NCBI GenBank assembly: GCA_013152435.1
Contig: JAADGJ010000060.1
Coordinates: 1 to 62,851 of the forward strand
DNA from: Chloroflexota bacterium
Lineage (GTDB): Bacteria; Chloroflexota; Anaerolineae; DUEN01
Length of the DNA: 62,851 nt
Reading direction: 5' to 3'
In this document: positions 39,102-47,157 of the stretch, one piece after another
Layout of the letters: the number at the start of each line of letters is the position of its first letter
Numbering within the stretch: the first letter of the stretch is position 1
Notes under the pieces: model-generated
Databases searched by the model: none
The model's input: only the letters and a program-made list of their open reading frames with translations
Told to the model about the DNA's origin: nothing
Made by a program: the position numbers and the translations under genes

Positions 39102-39453
39102 AACCGCCCACTTACAGAAAGCAGATCACAATCGTCAATTCTCAGACGACATCACCCAATTACCTGATGACTATCGAGATTGGCGGATAACCGCCATCTT
39201 CTACGCAGCGCTGCATATTCTACAAGCTTACTTCGTCGCCAAAAACACAGAATATCCTACCAAACACCAGGAGCGAGACGAACTCATTCAGCGGGATCCC
39301 AACCTGCGAACCCTTTGGGATGACTACAGAGAGCTCAAAACGCTATCTGTGACCAGTAGATATCAATGCCTCCCCATCAACGACTTTGACATCACAGAGG
39401 CCAAACAACACTTTGACGCTATTCGTAATCACGTTATGTCGCTGCTGAAATAG
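39088..39453 (+). CDS. HEPN-domain protein
   Basis: A 121-residue all-helical protein. The segment DDYRDWRITAIFYAALHILQ and the later WDDYRELKTLSVTSRYQCLP followed by EAKQHFDAIRNHVMSLL match HEPN-like proteins. The canonical RNase Rx4-6H motif is not seen in its strict form; RNH near the C-terminus is the closest, so catalytic activity is uncertain. Its tight overlap with the preceding gene suggests a toxin-antitoxin or abortive-infection function. Confidence 0.7.
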   Translation: MQFSKTAHLQKADHNRQFSDDITQLPDDYRDWRITAIFYAALHILQAYFVAKNTEYPTKHQERDELIQRDPNLRTLWDDYRELKTLSVTSRYQCLPINDFDITEAKQHFDAIRNHVMSLLK

Positions 39454-39466
39454 ATGAGCTTTCCAC

Positions 39467-39700
39467 ATGCGACGCCGCAAACGCCTCTCCGCCGCCATCC
39501 ACGCCCTCGCCCAAATGACAATCCGCAACCAACAACACATCCTGGCCAGAGCATGGGCCTGGCTGGCAGATCAGCTCGTGCGGCGGCCCGCCCTGCCGCC
39601 GGCCGCCGTGTGGGAGCGGCCGTCTGATCCAGAGATGGCGGCCAGATTCGATCGGTGGTTGGCAACAGGCGAGAGGCAGTGGGTGTTCATCGCATGTTAG
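39467..39700 (+). CDS. Small hypothetical protein
   Basis: A 77-residue frame (RKRLSAAIHALAQMTIRNQQ; RPSDPEMAARFDRWLATGER). It is helical and basic. It has no convincing ribosome site, so its coding status is doubtful. It lies between the HEPN and DUF4236 genes in the same direction. Confidence 0.35.
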   Translation: MRRRKRLSAAIHALAQMTIRNQQHILARAWAWLADQLVRRPALPPAAVWERPSDPEMAARFDRWLATGERQWVFIAC

Positions 39701-39717
39701 ACAGATGAGGTGGCACG

Positions 39718-40314
39718 GTGGGATGGAGATTTCGCAAAAGCATGAAGATTGCCCCAGGCGTCAGGCTTAACATTGGGAAGCGAGGGGCAAGCGTATCATT
39801 TGGCGGTCGTGGAGCCCGCATGACAATCGGAAAGAGCGGAACGCGGGTGACAACAGGGATACCAGGCACAGGCCTGTCATACACTACTAAGCTGAACAAA
39901 AAGAGCCGGAGTAAAAAGCAAGCCGTCACTGTTTCCAAGAGGACTAGCTTTTTCTCGCAGCTCCTGTGGTTCCTTCTCGTTGGCTGGTGGCTAGGGGCCA
40001 TCATTGTAATCATCGCCTACATCTGCTTTGCATTGATCATCACCATACCTATTGGAGTTAGTCTTATCAACCAGCTTCCATCCATAATCGCCAGAAGAAG
40101 ATCATCGGCTATCGCCCCAATGCCTAGTCAAGTCCAAGTGAAGCAACGAAATTTCCTTATTCGAGCCGCATGGTTTGTCTGCGTCGGGTTCTGGCTCGCT
40201 TTTCTTTGGATGGTTGTCGCTTATGCACTATGCTTGACGATCATAGGAATGCCAATCGGATTCTGGATGTTCGAACAAACGCCGGGGATTCTAACGCTAC
40301 GGAAATCTGCGTGA
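39718..40314 (+). CDS. DUF4236 and YccF-like membrane protein
   Basis: A 198-residue protein from GTG 39718 with GAGGTGG upstream. Residues 1-60 match DUF4236 (GWRFRKSMKIAPGVRLNIGK, GTRVTTGIPGTGLSYTT), a Gly-rich repeat domain. The remainder has two YccF-like hydrophobic modules (LLWFLLVGWWLGAIIVIIAY and WFVCVGFWLAFLWMVVAYAL) each ending in an IxxPIG motif. It is an integral membrane protein. The combination occurs in bacterial accessory regions. Function unknown. Confidence 0.8.
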   Translation: MGWRFRKSMKIAPGVRLNIGKRGASVSFGGRGARMTIGKSGTRVTTGIPGTGLSYTTKLNKKSRSKKQAVTVSKRTSFFSQLLWFLLVGWWLGAIIVIIAYICFALIITIPIGVSLINQLPSIIARRRSSAIAPMPSQVQVKQRNFLIRAAWFVCVGFWLAFLWMVVAYALCLTIIGMPIGFWMFEQTPGILTLRKSA

Positions 40315-40408
40315 GAGAGAAAGGCGATCGCCGTTTCTGCACAGAGGAAGAGGCCCAAGAGGCCAGCTTTAGGCCTCCCAAGAAGTGAACATCCAAGGAG
40401 ACTACCAT

Positions 40409-40717
40409 ATGGGTATCAAAATTGGGGACTATACGTTCGAGGGCCCATACACAGACACGAGCAAGCTTCAGGACCACTCCGGCGTCTATGCCATCATCTG
40501 CTACCAAGATCAACGGTATCACCTGGTCGATGTCGGAGAATCCGCAAATGTCAAAGAAAGAGTTGAAAATCATGACAGGAAGGAATGTTGGAGTCGTAAT
40601 TGTCCTGGTACCCTGATGTTCTCGGTTCTTTACACCCCCAATCTTCAACAGCCTGGTCGCAAGAAGATAGAGCAAGATGTCAGAAATAAGTTCAATCCGC
40701 CTTGCGGAGAAAAGTAA
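40409..40717 (+). CDS. GIY-YIG-like protein
   Basis: A 102-residue protein with AAGGAG before ATG 40409. The segment HSGVYAIICYQD, then VDVGESANVKERVENHDRKE and a C-terminal EQDVRNKFNPPCG resembles a variant GIY-YIG nuclease-like fold (GVY at strand one, Arg and His on the helix). Catalysis is uncertain because the second YIG element reads VGE. It is the last phage gene before attR. It could act on DNA or be an inactive relative. Confidence 0.6.
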   Translation: MGIKIGDYTFEGPYTDTSKLQDHSGVYAIICYQDQRYHLVDVGESANVKERVENHDRKECWSRNCPGTLMFSVLYTPNLQQPGRKKIEQDVRNKFNPPCGEK

Positions 40718-40861
40718 TACCCACCCTGATACTCAGGCACACCTAGCAATGTACTGGTCCGATCGACACTCAGCCTACCCAGCCTAAAACCGTGTCGTGC
40801 ATAGTCACGAACCACAGCATCTAGTGGTGCATAGAGGGGAACACGCTACATCTCGGCGCAC
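40718..40861. other. Prophage right-end gap
   Basis: About 140 bases without an ORF or clear promoter before the right tRNA copy. Nothing further seen. Confidence 0.5.
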
Positions 40862-40940
40862 CGAAGCGGGTGTAGTTCAGTGGTAGAACGTCAGCTTCCC
40901 AAGCTGAATGTCGTGGGTTCGAGTCCCATCACCCGCTCCT
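40862..40940 (+). repeat. attR: 79-bp direct repeat with full tRNA-Gly
   Basis: Identical copy of 7001-7079. Phage DNA lies upstream, host DNA downstream. Confidence 0.92.
40866..40937 (+). tRNA. tRNA-Gly (anticodon CCC), right copy
   Basis: Same 72-nt sequence as the left copy, fully foldable. It has no strong promoter in the phage DNA immediately upstream but is followed by the host terminator, so in the original host it and the left promoter belonged to one gene. Confidence 0.93.
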
Positions 40941-40954
40941 GTGATATATAGAGG

Positions 40955-41013
40955 TGCCTCTCTCCATGAGCCACATCCTGTGGTGCGAGAAGGGAGAGAG
41001 GCATTTGCGTTTA
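40955..41013 (+). terminator. Host terminator downstream of right tRNA-Gly
   Basis: TGCCTCTCTCC (40955-40965) pairs with GGAGAGAGGCA (40993-41003), with an inner CCACA/TGTGG stem, followed by TTTGCGTTTAT. It most likely ended the tRNA-Gly transcript before phage integration. Confidence 0.88.
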
Positions 41014-41127
41014 TAGAACCACAGCTTCGCCCGGCCGACCAGCCAGCTCCCTCGCTCGGATCCTTCACTCGTCCCGCACCTTGAATCGCCAGGGTCTCGA
41101 CAACGAGATCGTGGCAGACATCAACGT

Positions 41128-41607
41128 CTATCGAAACCGGTCATCCGATCGTTTGCTTTGCACCTTCCCCTGCGCCCGTTCCAGCCACCCCACGCGCTCC
41201 ACAGGAAGCGGATCAAACTCGGGCACGTATGGTTTGATATCTAACAGCGGCGTCCCGTCCAGGATGTCCACGTTCTCGATATACAACACGTTGCGCTCAA
41301 CGCGTATCAGCCTCACGACGGACAGCCCGATCGGATTGGGGCGCTTCGGCGCTCGGGTGGCGAACACTCCATGCGGCTCCGAATCCATGAAGGGAACGAC
41401 CGTGAGCCTGACTTCCCGCGCTCGATGGAAATGATACAACAGGATGATGTGAGAGAAACCCTCCAGGTCCTTCAGCCCCTCAACGAACTCGGGCCAGACC
41501 TCGACCGTGCCCTGAACGCCGGCCGCCCCTGCGGGCTGGATGGGCATCCCCGCAATATCCTTGAAGGGACTACGCACAACACCGATAGGTCGATATCGAA
41601 TCTCCAT
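41128..41607 (-). CDS. trmO: tRNA m6t6A37 methyltransferase TrmO (TsaA/YaeB family)
   Basis: A 159-residue protein starting MEIRYRPIGVVRSPFKDIAG, as family members do. The signatures GFSHIILLYHFH, PHGVFATRAPKRPNPIGLSV and GTPLLDIKPYVPEFD are clear. The enzyme methylates N6-threonylcarbamoyladenosine at tRNA position 37 with SAM. It is a beta-barrel SAM enzyme of the usual length. An in-frame ATG at 41658 is possible but outside the family pattern. Confidence 0.88.
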   Translation of the reverse strand: MEIRYRPIGVVRSPFKDIAGMPIQPAGAAGVQGTVEVWPEFVEGLKDLEGFSHIILLYHFHRAREVRLTVVPFMDSEPHGVFATRAPKRPNPIGLSVVRLIRVERNVLYIENVDILDGTPLLDIKPYVPEFDPLPVERVGWLERAQGKVQSKRSDDRFR

Positions 41608-41724
41608 GAGAGAAAACAACTCCCCGACCACAGGATCTTCACCCCAGGCCGACGTCATATCCCACTATATCACGCCCTCTGACCCAGCGTCAACGCAAGC
41701 AAGCAGCTGCCCGCCGACACGACG

Positions 41725-41753
41725 TTGACACCCCGACGCCCCCATGCTACAAT
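41725..41753 (+). promoter_or_regulatory. Promoter of the nfeD-slipin operon
   Basis: TTGACA (41725-41730) and TACAAT (41748-41753) are 17 nt apart; initiation is expected near 41760, leaving a 140-nt leader before nfeD. Confidence 0.88.
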
Positions 41754-41856
41754 CTGGGTGGAAGCGGGTCCTGTCACCTGCGCAATCATGCGGGGGGACC
41801 TTTTCCCTTCTACGTGGGTGCCAATCGAATCGCTCTCCTCCTTTCCTGCCTGCCAG

Positions 41857-41886
41857 CGCCTCTCGCGTGGAGAGGCGTTTTCTTAT
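41857..41886 (+). terminator. Terminator-like hairpin in the nfeD leader
   Basis: CGCCTCTC (41857-41864) and GAGAGGCG (41870-41877) pair around 5 nt and run into TTTTCTTAT. It ends 12 nt before the nfeD ATG, so the leader has the form of an attenuator. An upstream GGTCC/GGACC pair (about 41767-41801) could be part of a competing structure. Confidence 0.7.
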
Positions 41887-41898
41887 CGGGACTTTGCG

Positions 41899-43248
41899 AT
41901 GCGAATCCGCCAACAGACAGCCCTGCGGGCCCAACGCCTTATCCTACGAGCCTGGATCATCATCTTGATCCTCGGCGCATCGGCGATCGCGATCCTCCCC
42001 TCCAACGCCGAACAGCCCGGGAAGGTGATGAAGCTCGAGGTACGTGGCGTCATCGATCCACTTGTCGCCCAGTACGTCGAGCGGGGCGTCCGCGTGGCCA
42101 ACGAGGCCCAGGCCCAAATGGTCATCATCCAGCTGGACACGCCCGGCGGCCTTGACACCGCGATGCGTAAGATCGTCCAGGCAATCCTGAACTCCGACGT
42201 GCCCGTCGTCGTCTTCGTCTCCCCCTCGGGTTCCAGAGCCGCCTCGGCCGGCGTCTTCATCACCGTGGCCGCCCACATCGCGGCCATGGCGCCGGGCACG
42301 AACATCGGCGCCGCCCATCCCGTGGACATGAGCCAGAGCGAGATGTCGGCCACGATGCAGGACAAGGTCACCAACGACGCGGTAGCCTATATCCAGGCCA
42401 TCGCCCAGCAGCGCGGCCGCAACGCCGAGTGGGTGGCACAGGCGGTCCGACAAAGCGCCGCCCTCACCGCCCAACAGGCGCTGGAGGAGAACGTGATCGA
42501 TCTGGTGGCGGCGGACCTCCCCGCCCTGCTACGCCAGCTGGACGGGCACCGGGTCGCCGTCAACGGGAAGTCCGTGGTGTTACGGTTGGAATCGCCCACC
42601 ATCGAACCATACCCGATGACTTGGCTGGAGGTGATCGCCCACGGCGTGATCGATCCCAACATCGCCTATATCCTCCTCACCTTGGGGACCCTGGCCCTCA
42701 TCGCCGAGCTGTACAATCCCGGCGCCATCCTCCCCGGCGTGAGCGGGGTCATCGCCCTTATCCTGGCTTTCATCGCCCTAGGAAGCCTCCCGGTCAACTG
42801 GGGAGGCATCGCCCTGATCGTCATCGCATTGGCCTTCTTCGTCGCTGACATCAAAGTCCCTGGCTTCGCGCTGAGCGTTGCCGGCGTGATCAGCTTCGTT
42901 CTGGGATCCCTTTTCCTATTCAGCCCATTCACACCCACCACGCCCAGCATGCCCCAGCTGTCCGTCAGCCCCTGGCTCCTGGTGGTCATGACGGCCATCC
43001 TCGTCAGCTTCTTCGGGATCGCGGTGACGGCAGGCCTGCGAGCCCAACAACGCACGGCCCTGATGGGATCACATGTGCTGATCGGCAAAATCGGCATCGC
43101 ACAATCCGACCTGACCCCCCAAGGCGTGGTCCAGGTGCAAAGCGAGACATGGACGGCCATCGCCGACGATGCGCCGGTGAGCGCCGGGGAGACGATAGAG
43201 GTTACCGGAACCGACGGCCTGCGCCTGCGGGTACGTCGCCTACGCTGA
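41899..43248 (+). CDS. NfeD-family membrane serine protease
   Basis: A 449-residue protein. Residues 18-34 are a signal anchor; 45-225 a ClpP/SppA-like protease domain with Ser116 in GSRAASAG and Lys156 in DKVTND as the likely dyad; 255-390 hold several transmembrane helices; the last 70 residues form an OB-like NfeD domain. It is membrane-bound with the protease outside or at the face, and is thought to cleave the slipin encoded next. The start at 41899 leaves the terminator in the leader. Confidence 0.92.
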   Translation: MRIRQQTALRAQRLILRAWIIILILGASAIAILPSNAEQPGKVMKLEVRGVIDPLVAQYVERGVRVANEAQAQMVIIQLDTPGGLDTAMRKIVQAILNSDVPVVVFVSPSGSRAASAGVFITVAAHIAAMAPGTNIGAAHPVDMSQSEMSATMQDKVTNDAVAYIQAIAQQRGRNAEWVAQAVRQSAALTAQQALEENVIDLVAADLPALLRQLDGHRVAVNGKSVVLRLESPTIEPYPMTWLEVIAHGVIDPNIAYILLTLGTLALIAELYNPGAILPGVSGVIALILAFIALGSLPVNWGGIALIVIALAFFVADIKVPGFALSVAGVISFVLGSLFLFSPFTPTTPSMPQLSVSPWLLVVMTAILVSFFGIAVTAGLRAQQRTALMGSHVLIGKIGIAQSDLTPQGVVQVQSETWTAIADDAPVSAGETIEVTGTDGLRLRVRRLR

Positions 43249-43264
43249 ACCAGGAGAGTCCATC

Positions 43265-44155
43265 ATGCAAAACCTGCTGAGTACCCTCATCACCGCCGTC
43301 GTGCTCCTCATCCTGTTGATCCCCCTCGTATACCTGTCCGTCAAGATCGTGCGTGAATATCAGCGCCTGGTGGTCTTTCGGCTGGGCCGCTGCATCGGGG
43401 AGAGGGGCCCCGGGCTGGTGTTGCTGATCCCCTTCGTCGATCGCCCCGTATGGGTGGATTTGAGGGAGGTATATCTAGAGGTCCCAAAACAGACCTGCAT
43501 CACCAAGGATAACGCCCCTATCGACATCGACTTCCTCATCTACTGGAAGGTCATCGATCCGACGGCCAGCGTGGTCCAGGTGGGCGACTTCGCCGGGGCC
43601 TCCCAGGGCATCGCCACCACCACGCTGCGCGCCGTCATCGGCGATATCTCATTGGACGACGTGCTGGCCAAGCGCGAGGACATCAACCAGGTGTTGCGGG
43701 TGAAGCTAGACGAGGTGACCGAGCGCTGGGGCGTGAAGGTGACCAGCGTCGAGATCCGGGAGATCACGCCGCCGCGCGAGGTGCAGACCGCGATGAACCG
43801 GCAGCTCGCCGCCGAGCGAGAGCGTCGCGCCATGGTGACGGAGGCCGAAGGCAAGCGTGAGGCAGCCATCCGAGTAGCCGAGGGCCAGAAGCAGGCAGCC
43901 ATCCTGGAGGCCGAAGGGAACCGGCAAGCGGCCATCCTTCAGGCGGAGGGGTTCGCCCTGGCTCTGGAGAAGATCTACAACATCGCGCGTACCATCGATG
44001 ACAAGACCATGAACCTGCAATACCTGGAAACGCTCAAGGCCATCGGCGTCAGCCCGGCCACCAAATTCGTCCTCCCCATGGAGTTCACCAACCTGCTACG
44101 CCCGTTTGTGACCTACAGCCAACAAGCCGCTGGCGGCCCGTCAAGCAGTTCATGA
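43265..44155 (+). CDS. Slipin / SPFH-band 7 family membrane protein
   Basis: A 296-residue protein. An N-terminal transmembrane helix (1-30) is followed by the band-7 domain (LVVFRLGRCIGERGPGLVLL; TTLRAVIGDISLDDVLAKRE) and a long coiled coil of Ala/Glu repeats (about 170-225). The gene lies 16 nt after nfeD, a classic operon; the pair organises membrane microdomains and quality control. Confidence 0.95.
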   Translation: MQNLLSTLITAVVLLILLIPLVYLSVKIVREYQRLVVFRLGRCIGERGPGLVLLIPFVDRPVWVDLREVYLEVPKQTCITKDNAPIDIDFLIYWKVIDPTASVVQVGDFAGASQGIATTTLRAVIGDISLDDVLAKREDINQVLRVKLDEVTERWGVKVTSVEIREITPPREVQTAMNRQLAAERERRAMVTEAEGKREAAIRVAEGQKQAAILEAEGNRQAAILQAEGFALALEKIYNIARTIDDKTMNLQYLETLKAIGVSPATKFVLPMEFTNLLRPFVTYSQQAAGGPSSSS

Positions 44156-44260
44156 TCCCCGCCGACCAACAGGCCACGACGCCCGAGGCGTCCTCGGGCA
44201 CGATCACCCGTGCCCCGAGGCCATCCGCATAGCCTCCGGAAAAGTGAGGAGACACGAAAC

Positions 44261-44288
44261 AAAAAAGGAGACAGCGGATGCTGTCTCC
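44261..44288 (-). terminator. Terminator between slipin and mogA
   Basis: GGAGACAGC and GCTGTCTCC form a perfect 9-bp stem with a 4-nt loop; on the minus strand it is followed by TTTTTTG, and on the plus strand by TCATTAT. It mainly ends the minus-strand ribosomal/mogA transcript and may work for both. Confidence 0.88.
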
Positions 44289-44314
44289 TCATTATCTACC
44301 ATCTTCGTGACCTG

Positions 44315-44905
44315 TCAATGCTCGGCGGCGGAATCCTCTCCTGCCTCGCGTCGCTCTAACCACGACTGGAAATCGTCAGCCCACGATGGCTGATCCGCTT
44401 CCCTCCCATGCTCGTGGCGCCGATCCTCGCCCTCTACCTCCTGCAACAGGGCCAGACCGTGAGGCAACGCGGGCAGGATCACCTCCAGATTCTCCCGCAC
44501 CGCCTTGGGGCTGCCCGGCAGGTTGACGATGAGCGTCCGTCCCCGAATGCCGGCGACGCTTCGGCTGAGCATCGCATGAGGGGTAACCGCCAGGCTCGCC
44601 GCCCGCATGGCCTCGGCGAAGCCGGGCGTCTCCCGCTCGATCACCGCCCTGGTCGCCTCCGGCGTCACATCGCGCGGGGCAAAGCCGGTACCGCCGGTGG
44701 TCAGGATCAGATCCAGCTCCTCCTCATCCGACCACCGCCGCAGGATCTCCTCGATCACATATCGCTCGTCGGGGACGACCTGCTCCGCGACCACCAGCGC
44801 GCCCAACCGCTCCCGCACCATCTGCGAGATCAGCGGGCCGCTTCTGTCCTCGGCCACGCCGCGGGACACCCGGTCGCTGACGGTCAGCACCCCCACGCGA
44901 AACAT
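44315..44905 (-). CDS. Molybdopterin adenylyltransferase, MogA/MoaB family
   Basis: A 196-residue protein. The motif [20 protein letters not shown] and [14 protein letters not shown] are the MPT-binding signatures, and [20 protein letters not shown] starts the fold. Role: activates molybdopterin with ATP before metal insertion. The last 40 residues are a family-atypical acidic extension. It is the last gene of the ribosomal run, 18 nt past rpsI. Confidence 0.9.
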   Translation of the reverse strand: MFRVGVLTVSDRVSRGVAEDRSGPLISQMVRERLGALVVAEQVVPDERYVIEEILRRWSDEEELDLILTTGGTGFAPRDVTPEATRAVIERETPGFAEAMRAASLAVTPHAMLSRSVAGIRGRTLIVNLPGSPKAVRENLEVILPALPHGLALLQEVEGEDRRHEHGREADQPSWADDFQSWLERREAGEDSAAEH

Positions 44906-44923
44906 CGATCTCTCGCCGGCGAC

Positions 44924-45316
44924 TTAGCGCTTGGTGTACTGCGGCGCCTTGCGGGCTCGCTTGAGGCCGGGCTTCTTCCGCTCTTTGGCGCGGGCGTCCC
45001 GGGTGAGGAGCCCGTAATTGCGCAGGACGGGGCGCAGATTCTCGTCCACCTTCACCAGCGCGCGGGCGATCCCCAAGCGCACCGCGTCCGCCTGGCCACT
45101 GACCCCACCGCCCTTCACCTGGACGGTGATGTTGAACCGCCCCTCCGTGCCCGTCACCCGCAACGGCTCCAGCAGCCGATGCACCAGCAACGGCCTTGGG
45201 AAGTGCTCCTCAAGCGGCCTGTTGTTGACCAAGATCGTCCCCGTGCCCGGGTACAGACGTACCCGCGCCGTGGCGGTCTTCCGGCGACCAATGGCTTCGA
45301 TATACCTGGCTGACAT
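44924..45316 (-). CDS. rpsI: Ribosomal protein S9
   Basis: A 130-residue protein of normal length ending [11 protein letters not shown]; the C-terminal Lys-Arg tail contacts the P-site t[23 protein letters not shown] lies at the N-terminus. It follows rplM by 43 nt, the standard L13-S9 pair. Confidence 0.97.
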   Translation of the reverse strand: MSARYIEAIGRRKTATARVRLYPGTGTILVNNRPLEEHFPRPLLVHRLLEPLRVTGTEGRFNITVQVKGGGVSGQADAVRLGIARALVKVDENLRPVLRNYGLLTRDARAKERKKPGLKRARKAPQYTKR

Positions 45317-45359
45317 ACCCTTTGCTCCCCCTACAATCGAGCTGAACCGGCCAGCTTCG

Positions 45360-45788
45360 TTATAATTCCAGCGGCTTCGGTTGTTGCGCCTGATGTGGAT
45401 GCTCCGGCGACGCGTACACTTTGAGCTTCTTGATCATGCGCCGCCCCAGGCGATTCTTCGGCAACATCCCGCGCACAGCCAGCTGGATCACCCGCTCCGG
45501 ATGTCTGGCCAGCTGATCACGCAGCGGAATGCTCTTCAGGCCACCGGGATAGCCCGAGTGCCGATAATAGATCTTCTGATCCAGCTTGCGACCGGTCACC
45601 CGGATCTTATCCGCATTCACGACGATCACGAAATCGCCACAATCCACATGCGGCGTATAAATGGGCTTATGCTTCCCCCGCAAGATCTTCGCGATCTCGC
45701 TCGCCAACCGGCCCAGCGTTTTCCCCGTCGCATCCACGACATACCACTCGCGTTCGATCTCGTTGGGTTTCGCACTATAGGTCTTCAC
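45360..45788 (-). CDS. rplM: Ribosomal protein L13
   Basis: A 142-residue protein starting [20 protein letters not shown] with the L13 core [20 protein letters not shown] and [20 protein letters not shown]. It binds 23S rRNA early in assembly of the large subunit. It is preceded by truA on the same strand. Confidence 0.97.
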   Translation of the reverse strand: MKTYSAKPNEIEREWYVVDATGKTLGRLASEIAKILRGKHKPIYTPHVDCGDFVIVVNADKIRVTGRKLDQKIYYRHSGYPGGLKSIPLRDQLARHPERVIQLAVRGMLPKNRLGRRMIKKLKVYASPEHPHQAQQPKPLEL

Positions 45789-45855
45789 GCTATCCCACTC
45801 CTCAACAGACGTAATCCTCGATATTCGGGAAGCTCAGCCCCCGAATCCTCAAGGC

Positions 45856-46653
45856 TCAGTAGGCGACCTCCATCAGGCACAGGCCACACGGAGGCGCCGG
45901 TGGGGCACACTGAGCACGATCCCGTCCCTCCAACACCTGGGCCAGCCACTCCGGCGGCCGCTGGCCACGCCCCACGTAGAGGAACGTCCCCACCAGATTC
46001 CGCACCATATGCTTCAAAAAGGCGTTTCCCTCGATGTCAAACCGAAGCACATCACCGTCCCGCACCCACTCGGCACGGAAGATGTGCCGCACCGTGTTCT
46101 CCCCTTGAGGCGGCTGCCCGAACGCAGCGAAATCATGTTCGCCCACCAGACATCGGGCCGCCTCCTGCATGGCCCGCTCGTCCAGCGGCTCGGGCACCAC
46201 CCATGCATAACGCCTCCACAGCGGAGAGCGACGGCCTCCATTCCAGATCGTGTATCGATACCAACGGCTGCGAGCGCTGAACCGGGGGTGAAACCCCTCC
46301 GGCGCCCGCTCCAGCCTCCACACGGCGATGTCCTCGGGCAACAGAGCGTTCCAGGCTCGCTCCAGGTCCGGGATGGGATGGCGCCATACCACACGAAACG
46401 CCACCACCTGCCCCACCGCGTGCACGCCGGTATCGGTACGCCCCGCGCCGATCACCCTGACGGGCCGGCAGGTGACCGCCTCCAGCGCTCGCTCCAGCTC
46501 CCCCTGAACGGTCCGATGCGTCGCCTGCCTCTGGAACCCGAAGAACTCCGTACCGTCGTACTCCACCCGAGCCCGCAGATGGAGCTCCCCATCGAGATCG
46601 GCTTCGTCCCCGGCCTGTTCACCCGGGAGACTCTCCCGACCGCGACGCATCAT
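45856..46653 (-). CDS. truA: tRNA pseudouridine(38-40) synthase TruA
   Basis: A 265-residue enzyme with catalytic Asp74 in GRTDTGVHA, and FHPRFSARSRWYRYTIWNG and FLKHMVRNLVGTFLYVGRG typical of TruA. The first 24 residues are a poorly conserved acidic extension. The ATG overlaps the rplQ stop by one base (TAATG), so translation is coupled. Confidence 0.95.
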   Translation of the reverse strand: MMRRGRESLPGEQAGDEADLDGELHLRARVEYDGTEFFGFQRQATHRTVQGELERALEAVTCRPVRVIGAGRTDTGVHAVGQVVAFRVVWRHPIPDLERAWNALLPEDIAVWRLERAPEGFHPRFSARSRWYRYTIWNGGRRSPLWRRYAWVVPEPLDERAMQEAARCLVGEHDFAAFGQPPQGENTVRHIFRAEWVRDGDVLRFDIEGNAFLKHMVRNLVGTFLYVGRGQRPPEWLAQVLEGRDRAQCAPPAPPCGLCLMEVAY

Positions 46654-47024
46654 TACTCCACGAGCTCCAGGATCACCATCTCAGCCCCATCTCCCTTGCG
46701 GGGACCCAGCTTGATGATCCGCGTGTAGCCGCCCGGGCGATTCTCGTAGCGCGGAGCCCATTCCTCGAACAGCTTGCGCGCCACATCCGGATCGTTCAAC
46801 TGGGCGGCGGTCAGGCGGCGAGCATGCACATAGTTCCCACCCGGCGCCAGACCACGCTTGGCCTTGGTGATCAGCTTCTCCGCCGCCGGACGCACCGCAC
46901 GGGCTTTGGCCTCCGTGGTGCGAATCCGGCCGTGCCGAAACAGCTCCGTCATCAGATTACGAAAGAGCGCCCGACGATGACCCGAAGAACGCCCCAACTT
47001 ATAGCCAGCCTTACGATGTCGCAT
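46653..47024 (-). CDS. rplQ: Ribosomal protein L17
   Basis: A 123-residue protein starting [20 protein letters not shown], with [20 protein letters not shown] in the middle and the [20 protein letters not shown] end. It follows rpoA and precedes truA in the alpha cluster. Confidence 0.97.
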   Translation of the reverse strand: MRHRKAGYKLGRSSGHRRALFRNLMTELFRHGRIRTTEAKARAVRPAAEKLITKAKRGLAPGGNYVHARRLTAAQLNDPDVARKLFEEWAPRYENRPGGYTRIIKLGPRKGDGAEMVILELVE

Positions 47025-47157
47025 CCTCTACCCACCTCGAACTATCACGCTCGCTGACACACACGATGGCCGCAGGGCCCCCAGGGGGAGCACCTTGGCC
47101 ATCACCGCATACCCGTCTGATCACCTACCGACTTCGGGCGGAAACCGCCCGAATCCG

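Larger units (their letters stand above)
7001..40940. mobile_element. Temperate siphovirus prophage integrated at tRNA-Gly(CCC)
   Basis: The element is bounded by a 79-bp perfect direct repeat (7001-7079 and 40862-40940) that contains the whole tRNA-Gly. It holds a tyrosine integrase beside the left end, a cro/repressor switch at 35.9-36.8 kb, replication and recombination genes, a full terminase-portal-capsid-tail set in SPP1-like order, and cargo genes next to the right end. All lytic genes run on the minus strand from the switch to 9040. No disrupted structural gene was found, so it may be inducible. Endolysin and prohead protease are not recognisable. Confidence 0.95.

Noticed and set aside
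38670-39453. Standard MNT-HEPN (nucleotidyltransferase) toxin-antitoxin pair
   Set aside because: The partner lacks the GSxxxG and DxD pattern of minimal nucleotidyltransferases.
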